Shown: positions 20,930 through 30,359, counted from the first letter of the stretch. The stretch: DNA of 64,000 bases from Streptomyces sp. NBC_00878 (GCF_026341515.1 NZ_JAPEOK010000002.1:124001-188000); one strand, 5' to 3'. Numbers and translations are program-made. The notes: generated from the sequence alone by a model not told the origin.

Positions 20930-22588
20930 ATGTCCCACCCCCACGCCGCCGATCTTGTCCTCACCGGCGGACCCGTCCACACCGTCGACGCCGCGCGCAG
21001 CCGGGCCACCGCGGTGGCCGTGCGCGACGGGCGGATCGTCGCCGTCGGCCACGACGAGGTCCACGAGTTGATCGGCACCGGTACCGAGGTCGTGGACCTC
21101 CGCGGACGGCTGCTGCTGCCCGGCTTCCAGGACGCCCACGTCCACCCCCAGGGCGCGGGCACCGAACTGGGCCTGTGCCACCTGAACGACACCGTCGACC
21201 CCCAGGAGTACCTGCGGCGGGTGAGGGCGTACGCCGACGCGCATCCGGACGTCGAGTGGATCACCGGCGGCGGCTGGTCCATGGAAGCCTTCCCCGGCGG
21301 CACCCCCACCGCCGCACTCCTCGACGCGGTCGTCCCCGACCGGCCGGTGTTCCTGCCCAACCGCGACCACCACGGCGCCTGGGTCAACTCCCGTGCCCTG
21401 GAACGGGCCGGCATCGACGCCCGCACCCCCGACCCCGCCGACGGCCGCATCGAGCGGGACGCTGACGGCAACCCCACCGGCATGCTCCAGGAAGGCGCGG
21501 CCCACCTGGTGTCCCGCCTGATGCCCGACCGCACACCCGAGGAACAACTCGCCGCGCTGCTACGGGCCCAGGCGGTGCTGCACTCGTACGGGGTCACCGC
21601 CTGGCAGGACGCCATCGTCGGCGAGTTCGCGAACATGACCGATCCGACGCCCGCCTACCACGCGGCCGTGGACCGCGGCCTGCTCACCGCCCGGGTCGTC
21701 GGTGCCCTGTGGTGGGACCGCGGTCGCGGCGGTGAACAGATCCCCGAACTCGTGGAACGCAGGGAGCAGTCGGGCCGCGGGAGGTTCCGCGCCACCAGCG
21801 TGAAGGTCATGCAGGACGGCATCGCCGAGAACCACACCGCCGCCCTGCTGGGCCCGTATCTCACCGGCTGCGGCTGTGCCTCCGACAACTCCGGCCTCAG
21901 CTTCGTCGAGCCGGACGAGCTGAAGAAGTACGTCACCGAACTCGACGCGCTCGGCTTCCAGGTCCACTTCCACGCGCTCGGCGACCGCGCGGTGCGCGAG
22001 GCACTGGACGCCGTCGCGGCGGCCCGCGCGGCGAACGGGTGGCGCGACACCCGCCACCACCTCGCCCACCTCCAGATCGTCCACCCCGAGGACGTACCGC
22101 GCTTTCGCGCACTGGGCGCGACCGCCAACCTCCAGACGCTGTGGGCCGCCCACGAACCGCAGATGGACGAACTCACCATCCCGTTCCTCGGCCCCGAACG
22201 GGCCGCGTGGCAGTACCCGTTCGGCGACCTCCTGCGCGCCGGAGCCACCCTCGCGGCGGGCAGCGACTGGCCGGTCACCAGCCCCGACCCCCTGGCGGCC
22301 CTCCACGTCGCCGTCAACCGCGTCGCTCCCGACGCACCCGAGGGCACCCCTGCCTTCCTCCCGGACCAGCGACTCGACCTCGGCGCCGCCGTCGCCGCAT
22401 ACACCGCGGGCAGCGCCCACGCCAACCACCTCGACGACACCACCGGCAGCATCACCGTCGGCAAGCTCGCCGACGTTGTGGTCCTGGACCGCGACCCCTT
22501 CGCCGGACCGCCCGAGGAGATCTCCGCGACGCGCGTCCTGCAGACCTTCGTCGACGGCCGCCGGGTGTATGCGGCCCCCGACGCCTGA
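20930..22588 (+). CDS. YtcJ-like amidohydrolase
   Basis: A 552-residue amidohydrolase-superfamily protein. The first metal-binding motif is DAHVHPQG; others are GDWPV near the C-terminus (AAGSDWPVTSPDPLAAL), HFHALGDRAVREALDAV and KVMQDGIAEN. The N- and C-terminal ends make the usual small beta-sandwich (ADLVLTGGPVHTVDA and VGKLADVVVLDRDPF). YtcJ-type enzymes hydrolyse N-acyl or formamide-like bonds. GGAG nine bases before ATG supports the start. No signal peptide is visible. Confidence 0.9.
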   Translation: MSHPHAADLVLTGGPVHTVDAARSRATAVAVRDGRIVAVGHDEVHELIGTGTEVVDLRGRLLLPGFQDAHVHPQGAGTELGLCHLNDTVDPQEYLRRVRAYADAHPDVEWITGGGWSMEAFPGGTPTAALLDAVVPDRPVFLPNRDHHGAWVNSRALERAGIDARTPDPADGRIERDADGNPTGMLQEGAAHLVSRLMPDRTPEEQLAALLRAQAVLHSYGVTAWQDAIVGEFANMTDPTPAYHAAVDRGLLTARVVGALWWDRGRGGEQIPELVERREQSGRGRFRATSVKVMQDGIAENHTAALLGPYLTGCGCASDNSGLSFVEPDELKKYVTELDALGFQVHFHALGDRAVREALDAVAAARAANGWRDTRHHLAHLQIVHPEDVPRFRALGATANLQTLWAAHEPQMDELTIPFLGPERAAWQYPFGDLLRAGATLAAGSDWPVTSPDPLAALHVAVNRVAPDAPEGTPAFLPDQRLDLGAAVAAYTAGSAHANHLDDTTGSITVGKLADVVVLDRDPFAGPPEEISATRVLQTFVDGRRVYAAPDA

Positions 22589-22591
22589 CAG

Positions 22592-22718
22592 ATGCCGGTG
22601 GCGAATCCGCCGGGCGAAGTAACTGTTGCGAGAGTCCCAGCGACACGCCGGGTTTACGGCGTGTCGCTGGGACTCACCGCCCACTTGCTGAAGGTCTGAC
22701 GGGATTCGCCAATGGCAT
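22592..22718. repeat. Nested inverted repeats between convergent genes
   Basis: Outer arms ATGCCGGTGGCGAATCC (22592-22608) and GGATTCGCCAATGGCAT (22702-22718) match at 15 of 17 positions when folded. They enclose the 19-bp perfect hairpin listed separately. The whole may be a large foldback element or the remnant of a mobile miniature element. Confidence 0.7.
22632..22675. terminator. Bidirectional hairpin terminator
   Basis: GAGTCCCAGCGACACGCCG and its exact reverse complement flank a six-base loop GGTTTA, a 19-bp perfect stem. It lies between the convergent amidohydrolase and GPP methyltransferase genes and has no U-tract, which is usual for Streptomyces terminators. Confidence 0.85.
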
Positions 22719-22744
22719 CCGTGACACGACGGGGCCCGGTAGCG

Positions 22745-23638
22745 TCAGACGCGGTCCGCCGCGATCAGCAGGTACTGGAAGCTGCCGTTCTCGTACGCGG
22801 TCAGGAACGTGTCCTCGATGCCCGTGACCAAGTGGTCCGCCTGCTTGCGCAGTTCCCAGTAGGGCATGGTGGCGGCGGTCAGGTCCTGCACATGGACGGG
22901 CACGAGGCGGTTGCGCGCCATGGCCCGGAAGTACTCCGACCGGGGGTGGATGTCGCAGATGTAGTGGGCGTTGATGAGGGAGACCTCGCGCGACGCCCGC
23001 CCGTAGGTGTCGTTGTAGCACCCGGTGATCGTCACATAGCGGCCGCCGCGGCGCAGCAGCCGGGCGTGCTCGGCGAACAGCAGGTCCAGCTCCACGTACA
23101 TGGTGGACTCGTTGTTCCAGGACGCCGCGTACGCACCGGAGGGAAAGCCGGTGTCGAGCATGTTCCGGTGGTGGTAGGACACCTTGTCGTCGATGCCCCG
23201 CTTACGGGCCTGCTCCTGGGCGAAGTCGGCCTGCTTCCTGGAGATCGTGACACCGTCGGCGTGGCAGCCGTACCGCAGATGGGTGACCACGCTCCCGCCG
23301 CCGCGCCCGCAGCCGGCGTCGAAGACACGGTCGGCGGGGGAGAGGGGGCCGAGCCGGGCGGCGAGGAGCTCGGCCTGGAGCTGTTCCAGGCGGTGCAGTT
23401 CGGCGGTGATCCGGGCGCGGCGGCGGACGGGGTCGCTGTCGTCCTCGTCGAGCACGGACCAGTCGACGTCTCCGACGCCGTAGTGGTGGTGGTAGAGATC
23501 GTCGATCTGTCCGAGTTCGAGGTTGACCGGGTTCTCCTCGGCGTTCCAGTAGTCCGCGACGCGGGTCTGGTACGTGGTCTGGGGCGGAACCGGTGCCGCC
23601 GTGGCCGTGGCCGTGGTGTGGGCGTCGGTGATGGTCAA
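22745..23638 (-). CDS. gpmt: Geranyl diphosphate 2-C-methyltransferase
   Basis: A 297-residue SAM-dependent enzyme that converts GPP to 2-methyl-GPP, the first step to the odorant 2-methylisoborneol. Family features: DYWNAEENPVNLELGQIDDLYHHHYG at the N-terminus, the SAM motif VFDAGCGRGGGS, NNESTMYVEL, GGRYVTITGCYND, INAHYICDIHPR and the terminal FQYLLIAADRV. TTG at 23638 is used because GAGGAG sits seven bases before it; an earlier start adds twelve unconserved residues. It is the last gene of the encapsulin-synthase-methyltransferase operon, 105 bases after the synthase. The order matches SCO7699-7701 in S. coelicolor. Confidence 0.94.
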   Translation of the reverse strand: MTITDAHTTATATAAPVPPQTTYQTRVADYWNAEENPVNLELGQIDDLYHHHYGVGDVDWSVLDEDDSDPVRRRARITAELHRLEQLQAELLAARLGPLSPADRVFDAGCGRGGGSVVTHLRYGCHADGVTISRKQADFAQEQARKRGIDDKVSYHHRNMLDTGFPSGAYAASWNNESTMYVELDLLFAEHARLLRRGGRYVTITGCYNDTYGRASREVSLINAHYICDIHPRSEYFRAMARNRLVPVHVQDLTAATMPYWELRKQADHLVTGIEDTFLTAYENGSFQYLLIAADRV

Positions 23639-23743
23639 AGGTGACTCCTCGTGGCGCGGAGGGCGATGGGGCAAGGGAGTTGGGGCGAGGGAGCTCGGTC
23701 GCGAGAGCGGCTGCCACCAGTGCCGGCGCTACCAGTAGTGGCG

Positions 23744-24799
23744 CTACCAGTAGTTCGGAAGGTGGTAGCGGTGCGTGTTGGTGGCGTGCCATTCGTGGTT
23801 GCCGGACACCCAGGCGGCCAGGCTCTCGGCGTAGCGCTCGATCAGGGGAGAGGTGGCGGACAGGGCCGCGGACTCCTCCTCGAACGCCTCCATGATCCGG
23901 TTGTGGATCTCGACGGCCTTCAGATAGGCGGCCTTGAGCCCGCACCGCTCGTTGGCTGCGATGACCTGCGGGAGATTCAGATGGGTGGGGTCGTTGGCCA
24001 GTTCCTTGGTGAAGGAGTACAGGTCGTTGACGATCGTGGTGGCGTTGCCGCCGAGCGCGGTGATCCGCTGGATCTCGGGCCGGGCGTAGAGGGCCTCTGG
24101 CAGTTCGTAGCCGTCCACCGCGTCGACGATCGACAGACAGGGACGGAAGTTGTTGAACTGCCGCATCATCAGGTACTCCCAGACCTGCGGTACGTACCTG
24201 ATCTCGGACCAGGCGGCCTCGCCGAGGTAGCCCAGGTGCAGCCGGGCGAGGTCGTGGACGAGCCGGTCGGTCTGGCTGGGCGTGGCGACGGCGGCGTAGT
24301 CCTTGAGGGCCCAGTGGTACGAGCGCAGCGGCCCGTCGGCCTGCACGCCGTGCCGCCACGGCTCCTCCAGCTCGGGCGTGCAGTGGAAGGGGTCGAGCGC
24401 CGACTGGGCGGTGATCAGCCGGCCGCCGAGCCCCCGCGACGAGCCGCCCCTGTCCTCGTCCTCCTCGCAGTAGCAGTTGTCGACGATGTTCTCGGCGAGC
24501 AGGAGCTTGCCCGCCGCCGTGAGGCGTTCGAGGTCGGCCGCCCCCGGATGCTGGAGGACGACGGCCCGGCCGAACCGGAACCCCGCGAAGTCCCCCGTCC
24601 ACGCCTTGGGGAAGATCTCCAGCCGACGGGCCCAGGCCTCCAGCCTGCGGTCGACCTCCGCGGCCTTCTCCGGGTCGGCGGGGGCGGCGGGCCGGTACCG
24701 CAGCCCGGGGATCGCCCCGCCCGGCCGGGCCCGCGCGGGAGCGAGGCTCGGTGGTCCGGGCAGTCGCAGTGGCGAACCGGATACCGCTGGTGCGCTCAT
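23744..24799 (-). CDS. mibS: 2-methylisoborneol synthase (class I terpene cyclase)
   Basis: A 351-residue terpene synthase that cyclises 2-methyl-GPP. Downstream family blocks are intact: [17 protein letters not shown], the Mg-binding NSE triad (Asn258, Ser262, Glu266 in NDLYSFTKE), [22 protein letters not shown] and the C-terminal [22 protein letters not shown]. The Asp-rich motif reads DNCYCEE (107-113) where the family usually has DDCYCED. The N-terminal proline-rich segment is only about 36 residues, shorter than the extended disordered region of studied homologues. ATG at 24799 overlaps the encapsulin stop as ATGA. Confidence 0.93.
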   Translation of the reverse strand: MSAPAVSGSPLRLPGPPSLAPARARPGGAIPGLRYRPAAPADPEKAAEVDRRLEAWARRLEIFPKAWTGDFAGFRFGRAVVLQHPGAADLERLTAAGKLLLAENIVDNCYCEEDEDRGGSSRGLGGRLITAQSALDPFHCTPELEEPWRHGVQADGPLRSYHWALKDYAAVATPSQTDRLVHDLARLHLGYLGEAAWSEIRYVPQVWEYLMMRQFNNFRPCLSIVDAVDGYELPEALYARPEIQRITALGGNATTIVNDLYSFTKELANDPTHLNLPQVIAANERCGLKAAYLKAVEIHNRIMEAFEEESAALSATSPLIERYAESLAAWVSGNHEWHATNTHRYHLPNYW

Positions 24800-26235
24800 T
24801 CCGCGGTCCGCCCGACCTGGACGTTCTCCAGGATGCCCGCGGCATCCGGCACCAGGATGGCCATCGAGTAGTAGGCGGTGACCAGATAGCTCATGATCGC
24901 GGTGCTGTCGATGCCCATGAACCGTACGTTCAGACCGGGCTGGTACTCCTCGGGAATGCCGGTCTGATAGAGGCCGACGACGCCCTGGTCCGCTTCGCCG
25001 GTGCGCAGCGCGATGATGCTGCTCGTGTGCTGCGCACTGAGCGGGATCTTGCCGCACGGCAGGAACGGAACGCCGCGCCACGCGGGCACCTCGTGCCCCT
25101 CGACGGTCGCGGTGCCGGGCACGAGTCCGCGCCGGTTGCACTGCCGGAAGAAGGCCGCGATCGCCTTCGGGTGCGCCAGGAACACCCGGGTCTTGCGGCG
25201 CATCGACAGCAACTCGTCGAGGTCGTCCGGTGTGGGGGGACCGGAGTAGGTGCTGACGCGCTGGCCGTAGTCGACGCTGTGCAGCAGACCGAACTCGCGG
25301 TTGTTGACCAGCTCCCACTCCTGGCGTTCGCGGATCTCCTCGATGGTCAGGCGCAGTTGCTGCTCGGTCTGGTTCATCGGGTTGTTGTAGAGGTCGGCGA
25401 CCCGGGAGTGGACCCGCAGCACCGTCTGGGTCAGGGACAGCTCGTACTCGCGCGGGACGAGGTCGTAGTCGACGAAGCCGCCGGAGAGGGTCGGCTCGCC
25501 CACGTGCCCGGCCTGCATGGGGACGTCGGCCTCGCCCTTGCGGTTCATGGGCTTGCTCTGCTGCTCCGCGAAGGCGTCCAACTGGGCCGCCAGGGACGGG
25601 GTGCGCCCCACGAACTGCATGAGGGTGTCCCAGCTCAGGGCCAGCACCACGCCCGGTGTCTCGGCCCGTACCGAGCTGAGCCACAGCGGGTCGGCCTGGC
25701 CGATGGCCTCGTCCCCCATCCCGTCGCCGTCCGTGACGACCCCGATGACCTCCTCCTCGCCGTACTTGCCGGTGGCGTAGCGGGTGAACCGGCCGTGGAC
25801 GACGAGATACGCCTCCGACACGGGCTGCCCGGCGTCGAAGAGGACCTGGCCCGCCCGCACCTCCCGGACCCGGAACCGGGAGGAGATCTCCTTCAGGGCG
25901 GCGGTGTCGGAGTAGCCGCGCAGGGCGGGCAGTTCGGTCAGTGTCTCGGGGATGACCTTGATGTCGTCGGCGCCGTTCTGCTCGAACTGCACCCTGCCCC
26001 GGCCGACCCGGAGCTGGAGCCGCCGGTTCACCCGGTAGGTGCCGCCCTTGACGTCGACCCACGGCAGCATTTTGAGCAGCCATCGCGAGGTGATGGCCTG
26101 CATCTGGGGTTCGGACTTGGTGGTGGTGGCGAGCTGACGCGCAGCCTGGGTGCTGAGGCTGGTGAACCGTGGTCCGTCGGCGGATCCGGCGGCTGGGCCG
26201 GCGGCGCTTTCGGGGGAACCTTCCGGGGCAGACAC
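24796..26235 (-). CDS. Family 2B encapsulin-type shell protein with cyclic-nucleotide-binding domain
   Basis: A 479-residue protein of the kind long annotated as the cyclic nucleotide-binding protein of the 2-MIB operon and now classed with Family 2B encapsulins. The N-terminal part ([41 protein letters not shown]) is shell-like, a CRP-type cNMP domain follows ([35 protein letters not shown]), and the remainder ([50 protein letters not shown]) matches the HK97-fold core. GTG at 26235 follows TTGGGAGGAAAT; upstream codons add 55 unconserved residues. It probably forms a capsid that houses the adjacent synthase. Confidence 0.9.
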   Translation of the reverse strand: MSAPEGSPESAAGPAAGSADGPRFTSLSTQAARQLATTTKSEPQMQAITSRWLLKMLPWVDVKGGTYRVNRRLQLRVGRGRVQFEQNGADDIKVIPETLTELPALRGYSDTAALKEISSRFRVREVRAGQVLFDAGQPVSEAYLVVHGRFTRYATGKYGEEEVIGVVTDGDGMGDEAIGQADPLWLSSVRAETPGVVLALSWDTLMQFVGRTPSLAAQLDAFAEQQSKPMNRKGEADVPMQAGHVGEPTLSGGFVDYDLVPREYELSLTQTVLRVHSRVADLYNNPMNQTEQQLRLTIEEIRERQEWELVNNREFGLLHSVDYGQRVSTYSGPPTPDDLDELLSMRRKTRVFLAHPKAIAAFFRQCNRRGLVPGTATVEGHEVPAWRGVPFLPCGKIPLSAQHTSSIIALRTGEADQGVVGLYQTGIPEEYQPGLNVRFMGIDSTAIMSYLVTAYYSMAILVPDAAGILENVQVGRTAE

Positions 26236-26828
26236 ATTTCCTCCCAATACGTGAGCGGACGTGGGTGGACGCGAGCACACACTCGACGGTGGCGGGCTCG
26301 GAGATGGCGCGTACGACCTGGCCGTGGACGGGGTCCGGACGTGTCCCGTGGCCGCGAAGGAGGCGATGGGCAACGGGTTCGCGGGCTCCCGGGCCGACAT
26401 GGCGCGCCCCGCGACAGGCGGGGAGATTCCGGGATCACCCCGGCGATGCGCCGGGGCCCTCGGGTGAGTTCACGGAGGCGGTGGAGGTCGAGGACGGATT
26501 CCGGGGAGGCGGACGCCACGACAACGACCTCGTGACGGTGCGGACGCCTGGGCCGCCCGGGCTGCGTGTCAAGCCAAACAGCCACGGGTGGCGGTCGGGA
26601 ACCGCGTGAAAGGGGCGTGTTCACGCCCCAGTGGTGGGGATCCGTCGCATGGAGCGGGCCACCGACGGGTGTGTGCTCCTACGCCGGTCGCCCGGCCCCC
26701 CTGCCACCGGCGCAGAGGGCGCACGAACGTCTCGGACACCACGGGCAGCGTTTCCGGACGACGGGGACTCAGCTCAGTCCCACTGGCCCAACGTCCGTTG
26801 TCCGACGCCCGCTTCCGGGTACGAGGAC
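26236..26828. promoter_or_regulatory. Long 5' region of the 2-MIB operon with two palindromes
   Basis: This 593-bp region holds the operon promoter and the end of the acetyltransferase gene's transcript. It carries two perfect foldbacks: CCCCGGCG-ATG-CGCCGGGG at 26438-26456 and GGGGCGTG-TT-CACGCCCC at 26612-26629. The second has a two-base centre, more like a protein-binding site than a terminator. No convincing -35/-10 pair or coding sequence was found. Confidence 0.5.
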
Positions 26829-27380
26829 CTACGCGCCGCCCCCGCCGGACGGCGGCCACTCCGTGGCCAGCAGGCCGAACACCAGGTCGTCCGTCCACTC
26901 GCCCTTGAGCCAGGTGGCCTGGCGGAGAAGCCCCTCCTGGACGAAACCGAGCCGCCGCAGCAGCCGGGCCGAGCGGTCGTTGCGCGCGTCGCACTCGGCG
27001 GATACCCGGTGCAGCCCGCGGCGCTCGAAGAGGTCGCCGAGAACCGCTCGTACGGCCTCGGTGGCATAGCCGTGCCCCTGCCGGTCGCCGGCCAGCGTGT
27101 AACCGAGCTCCGCCTGCATCAGGTTCTCGTGCAGGCACACCCCGACGTCTCCCACCAGGAAGCGGTCGGCCTTGAGCTCGATCGCGTACTGGAACCATCC
27201 CGGGTCCTCCGGAGACCCCGTGGCGAACCCCCGGACCATCCGGACCGCCGAGTCGAGCGACACCGGCGCGGTCCAGCCCTGGTAGCGGGCCACCAGCGGA
27301 TCGGACCGGTACGCGGCCAGCGGCGCCGCGTCCTCGGCACGGAAGCGGCGCAGCACGAGCCTGGGGGTCTCCAGCAGCAT
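26829..27380 (-). CDS. GNAT-family (RimJ/RimL-like) N-acetyltransferase
   Basis: A 183-residue acetyltransferase. LLETPRLVLRRFRAEDAAPLAAY opens as in RimJ/RimL-type proteins; the acetyl-CoA P-loop is DRQGHGYATEAVRAVL (Q/RxxGxG/A pattern) and ECDARNDRSARLLRRLGFVQEG is the usual late strand and helix. Targets may be a protein N-terminus, a ribosomal protein or a small amine. No clear ribosome site precedes ATG at 27380. It ends just before the long 2-MIB upstream region, and no operon partner is evident. Confidence 0.88.
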   Translation of the reverse strand: MLLETPRLVLRRFRAEDAAPLAAYRSDPLVARYQGWTAPVSLDSAVRMVRGFATGSPEDPGWFQYAIELKADRFLVGDVGVCLHENLMQAELGYTLAGDRQGHGYATEAVRAVLGDLFERRGLHRVSAECDARNDRSARLLRRLGFVQEGLLRQATWLKGEWTDDLVFGLLATEWPPSGGGGA

Positions 27381-27443
27381 GGCCCGATCGTCCCACGACC
27401 GTGACGCCCACTCGCTTCCACGGAGCCATGTACGGACAGCGCG

Positions 27444-30251
27444 TCAGGACACGTACGAGGCGTTCTGTGCCGTGGTCACCACTTTCTGGCCGTCGGCCTG
27501 GCTGAGAAGGCCCGCCGACACCCAGGAGTTGACCGTGCTCTGCGCGCGCGAGACCAGTGCGGCCTTGGTGCCGAAGGGGGCGCCGGCCCAGATCTCGTCC
27601 AGGAGCGTGGTGCCGTCGGACCTGGCCGGGTTGGTGACGCCGGAGTCGGTGGTGCCGAAGACGACCTTGGGCTCGGACCGCCTGAAGTAGGCGTGCGCAG
27701 GGTCCTCGGTGCCCTCGAAGAACGGGGCGAACTCCGTGCCGTTCAGCGTGTGGTGGAGCGGTTTGCCGGACACGGGGGAGAGGCTCGGCAGCAGGTCACC
27801 GGAGAGGGCGGCGTTGCGGTAGAGCCCGAACTGCAGGTAACTCGTACCGGAGTTGCGAGCGACCAGGTTGACCGGACCGTAGAAGAGAGTCTGGAGCCCC
27901 AGGTCGTCGAGGGCCTTCTCGACCCGGGCCCGGAAGGGGATCGTGACCTTCACGACGTCCCCGCCGCGCCAGGTCCGCGACACGGCGAAGTAGCTCCCCG
28001 CGACCGGAGTCCCGCTCACCGCACCGCCGTTGACCGTCACTCGAAAACCGCTCGTCGCCCAGGACGGCACCCGCAACCGCAGCTCGAAGGCCGCGCTGCC
28101 GCCGCCGAAGGTGAGCGTGGAGCCCTGCTCCCTCGGATAGTCGGTGGTCTGCGTAACCGTGACGCCCTTCTCGGACCAGGTCAGGGTGGTGGGGCTGTAC
28201 AGGTTGACGTACAGCGCGCTCCCGTCGGCCTTCCTGAAGTACACCGAGTCCTGGTACTTGGTGGCGCTCTCCATGCCCGTGCCCTCGCAGCAGGTGGTGC
28301 CCTGCTTGGGGGTGTAGTCCCGGACATGACCGGGCGTCAGGCCGATGAAGTAGGTGACGAGTGGCTTCTCCGCGTCGGCCTTGTCCTGCTTGGAGCCGAG
28401 GACCTGGTTGTAGAGGGCCCGCTCGTAGTAGTCCATGTACTTCGGGTCCTGCTCGTGGAGGAACAGCATCCGGCTGAGCTTGAGCAGGTTGTACGCGCAG
28501 CACGACTCGGCGGTGGTGTCGCTGATCGTGCCCGCGATGACCCCGCGCGCCTTCCAGAACTCGGCCGTGCTGGTCCCGCCGATGCCGTACATGCGGTGCG
28601 GGACGACCATGCCCCAGAAGTTCTTCGCCGCGGTGAGGTAGCGGGCCTCGCCCGTCGCGTCGTACAGCCGCAGCAGCCCGGTGAAGATGGGGATGTGCTG
28701 GTTGGCGTGCAGTCCGTCGAGCGTGTCGGTGTTCGCGGCGCAGGCGTCGATGAGCGTGTCGAGGTCGAACAGCCTGGCCAGCGCGAGGTGTTCGGCCCTG
28801 CCGGTGATCGTGTACAGGTCGACGATCGTCTCGACGATGCCGCCGAACTCGCCGCTGGAGAAGATGCCCCACATCCGTTGCAAGGTGGCTTCGGGCAGCT
28901 TGGACAGGCGGGAGTGCATCCAGTCGCACATGCCGGACGCGAGGTCGAGTGCCCGCGCGTCGTCCGTGGCGAGGTACGCGTCCAGCAGGCCCTTGAGGAT
29001 CTTGTGCGCGGTGTAGTAGGGCGCCCACACCTTGGTGTAGTCCGGGCTGGTCCGCGACTCCAGGTCGATGAACTGCGTCTCGGGATACGCGGCGAGGAAC
29101 CCGGCGTGGCTCGGCCCGCCCCACGTACGGCGCAGGGTGGCGGTCAGCCCACGGCCCGAGGCGTCGGCGAAGGTGCCGCCCGTGGTCTCGTCGAAGGCGT
29201 ACGAGGCCAGCGTGCCCCGGCCCGCCGAGGAGGCGGCGGCGCGGTTGCTCTGCAGCGACGTGATCTCGGCCGCGCTCAGCGCCCGCGACCAGACGTTGAA
29301 CTCGTCGTAGACGCCCGCGAACACCGGATCGTCGGCGAAGTTCGAGCGGCCGAGCCAGTTGTTCGCCAGGGTGCCCAGGGACGACGGGTTGAGGGTCATC
29401 GACGTGTTCTGGGCGACGGAGGTGCCGTTGACGTAGAGGGTGCCGGTGCTGCCGGAGATCGTCACCGCCAGGTGGCTCCACTGGTTGAGCGGCAGCGCGG
29501 CGGTGCCGTTGAGGCCCTGTTCCCCGCCGGGCCCGCTGGTCGTGATGGCGAAGCGCGGTACGCCGGTCGCGTTGCGGGCGGCCAGGTACAGGTAGCGGGT
29601 GTTGTTGTTGCCGAAGTCGAAGACCCGGGTCCAGTTGGCGTTGTGGGTGGGCTTCACCCAGGCCGACAGGGTGATCGCCGCCGAGCCGTTCAGCATGGCT
29701 GCGGGCAGGTTGACGTACTGGTAGGAGCCGCGCACGTTCTCCACCGCGGTGCCGAACCTCCCGGCGACGCTGAGCACCGCCGGGTCCTTGCGCAGGGCAG
29801 CGCGCACCTCGGTGAGCGCGCCGATCATGGTCCCTGTCTTGTCGGCGTACACCTGGTCGCCGGTGCTCGCGTACGCCTGCGACAGCATGGTCAGGAAGTG
29901 GCCGGTGTAGTGGCCGCGGAGGTTGCCGTTGGCCTCGCCGTCCAGGCCCTCCCAGCCGCCCGGGGCGACCGCGCCGCCCGTGGAGAGCCCGGCGTTGGCG
30001 CGGAACACCTGGAGCAGCCGGTTCACGTCGTAGCCGCGCCCGTGATCGAGCATCAGCTGACGCTTGGCGGCGAAGACGCCCTGACCGACCTTCACGTCCC
30101 TGAGTTCGAACGGCCGGAGCGTCCAGGCGGAGGGTGCGGGCAGCGTGGCGGCCGCGGCCGAGCCATCTCCCGCGGTGTACGAGAACGCCGGGGCCGCCGT
30201 GGCGAACAGCGCGGCCTGGAGGAGCCTGCGTCTGGGGAGGGAGGGGGCCAT
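27444..30251 (-). CDS. Secreted GH127 beta-L-arabinofuranosidase with inserted LamG domain
   Basis: A 935-residue exported enzyme with a likely Tat signal (RRRLLQAALFATAAPAFS). GH127 uses zinc-bound cysteines: Glu582, Cys584-Cys585 (AESCCAYN) and Cys654-Cys655 (TTCCEGTG) fit the metal/nucleophile set. The catalytic region starts near residue 45 (FELRDVKVGQGVFA) and runs to about 780. A LamG-type jelly roll (about 165-335, ITLSAWVKP, NQWSHLAVTISG, GVYDEFNVWSRALS) interrupts it, so the carbohydrate-binding module is inserted, not appended. ATG at 30251 follows GACGAGGAACGC. It faces the alpha-galactosidase across a shared promoter region and probably trims L-arabinose from plant glycans. Confidence 0.88.
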   Translation of the reverse strand: MAPSLPRRRLLQAALFATAAPAFSYTAGDGSAAAATLPAPSAWTLRPFELRDVKVGQGVFAAKRQLMLDHGRGYDVNRLLQVFRANAGLSTGGAVAPGGWEGLDGEANGNLRGHYTGHFLTMLSQAYASTGDQVYADKTGTMIGALTEVRAALRKDPAVLSVAGRFGTAVENVRGSYQYVNLPAAMLNGSAAITLSAWVKPTHNANWTRVFDFGNNNTRYLYLAARNATGVPRFAITTSGPGGEQGLNGTAALPLNQWSHLAVTISGSTGTLYVNGTSVAQNTSMTLNPSSLGTLANNWLGRSNFADDPVFAGVYDEFNVWSRALSAAEITSLQSNRAAASSAGRGTLASYAFDETTGGTFADASGRGLTATLRRTWGGPSHAGFLAAYPETQFIDLESRTSPDYTKVWAPYYTAHKILKGLLDAYLATDDARALDLASGMCDWMHSRLSKLPEATLQRMWGIFSSGEFGGIVETIVDLYTITGRAEHLALARLFDLDTLIDACAANTDTLDGLHANQHIPIFTGLLRLYDATGEARYLTAAKNFWGMVVPHRMYGIGGTSTAEFWKARGVIAGTISDTTAESCCAYNLLKLSRMLFLHEQDPKYMDYYERALYNQVLGSKQDKADAEKPLVTYFIGLTPGHVRDYTPKQGTTCCEGTGMESATKYQDSVYFRKADGSALYVNLYSPTTLTWSEKGVTVTQTTDYPREQGSTLTFGGGSAAFELRLRVPSWATSGFRVTVNGGAVSGTPVAGSYFAVSRTWRGGDVVKVTIPFRARVEKALDDLGLQTLFYGPVNLVARNSGTSYLQFGLYRNAALSGDLLPSLSPVSGKPLHHTLNGTEFAPFFEGTEDPAHAYFRRSEPKVVFGTTDSGVTNPARSDGTTLLDEIWAGAPFGTKAALVSRAQSTVNSWVSAGLLSQADGQKVVTTAQNASYVS

Positions 30252-30316
30252 GCGTTCCTCGTCTCTGCGCGGGGGTCGGGACCGGGCGTCGGGCGGACGG
30301 CGGATGGGCGGAGGCA

Positions 30317-30328
30317 TCAAACGTTCGA
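30317..30328. promoter_or_regulatory. LacI-type operator candidate in the GH127 leader
   Basis: TCAAACGTTCGA is palindromic at 10 of 12 positions with AACGTT at its centre, a common LacI-family layout. It lies about 30 bases downstream of the predicted GH127 transcription start. Confidence 0.4.
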
Positions 30329-30359
30329 AATGCCGTACGGCGTGCGGAAGTTCGACCAA

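Noticed and set aside
20930..22588. Amidohydrolase as part of a benzoxazole-type cluster with the PABA genes
   Set aside because: It is 28 kb away, looks YtcJ-like and stands between unrelated genes.
23744..26278. Single 844-codon protein covering the synthase and the shell gene
   Set aside because: The N-terminal 490 residues are out-of-frame reading of the encapsulin-type gene; the synthase has its own ATG overlapping the shell stop.
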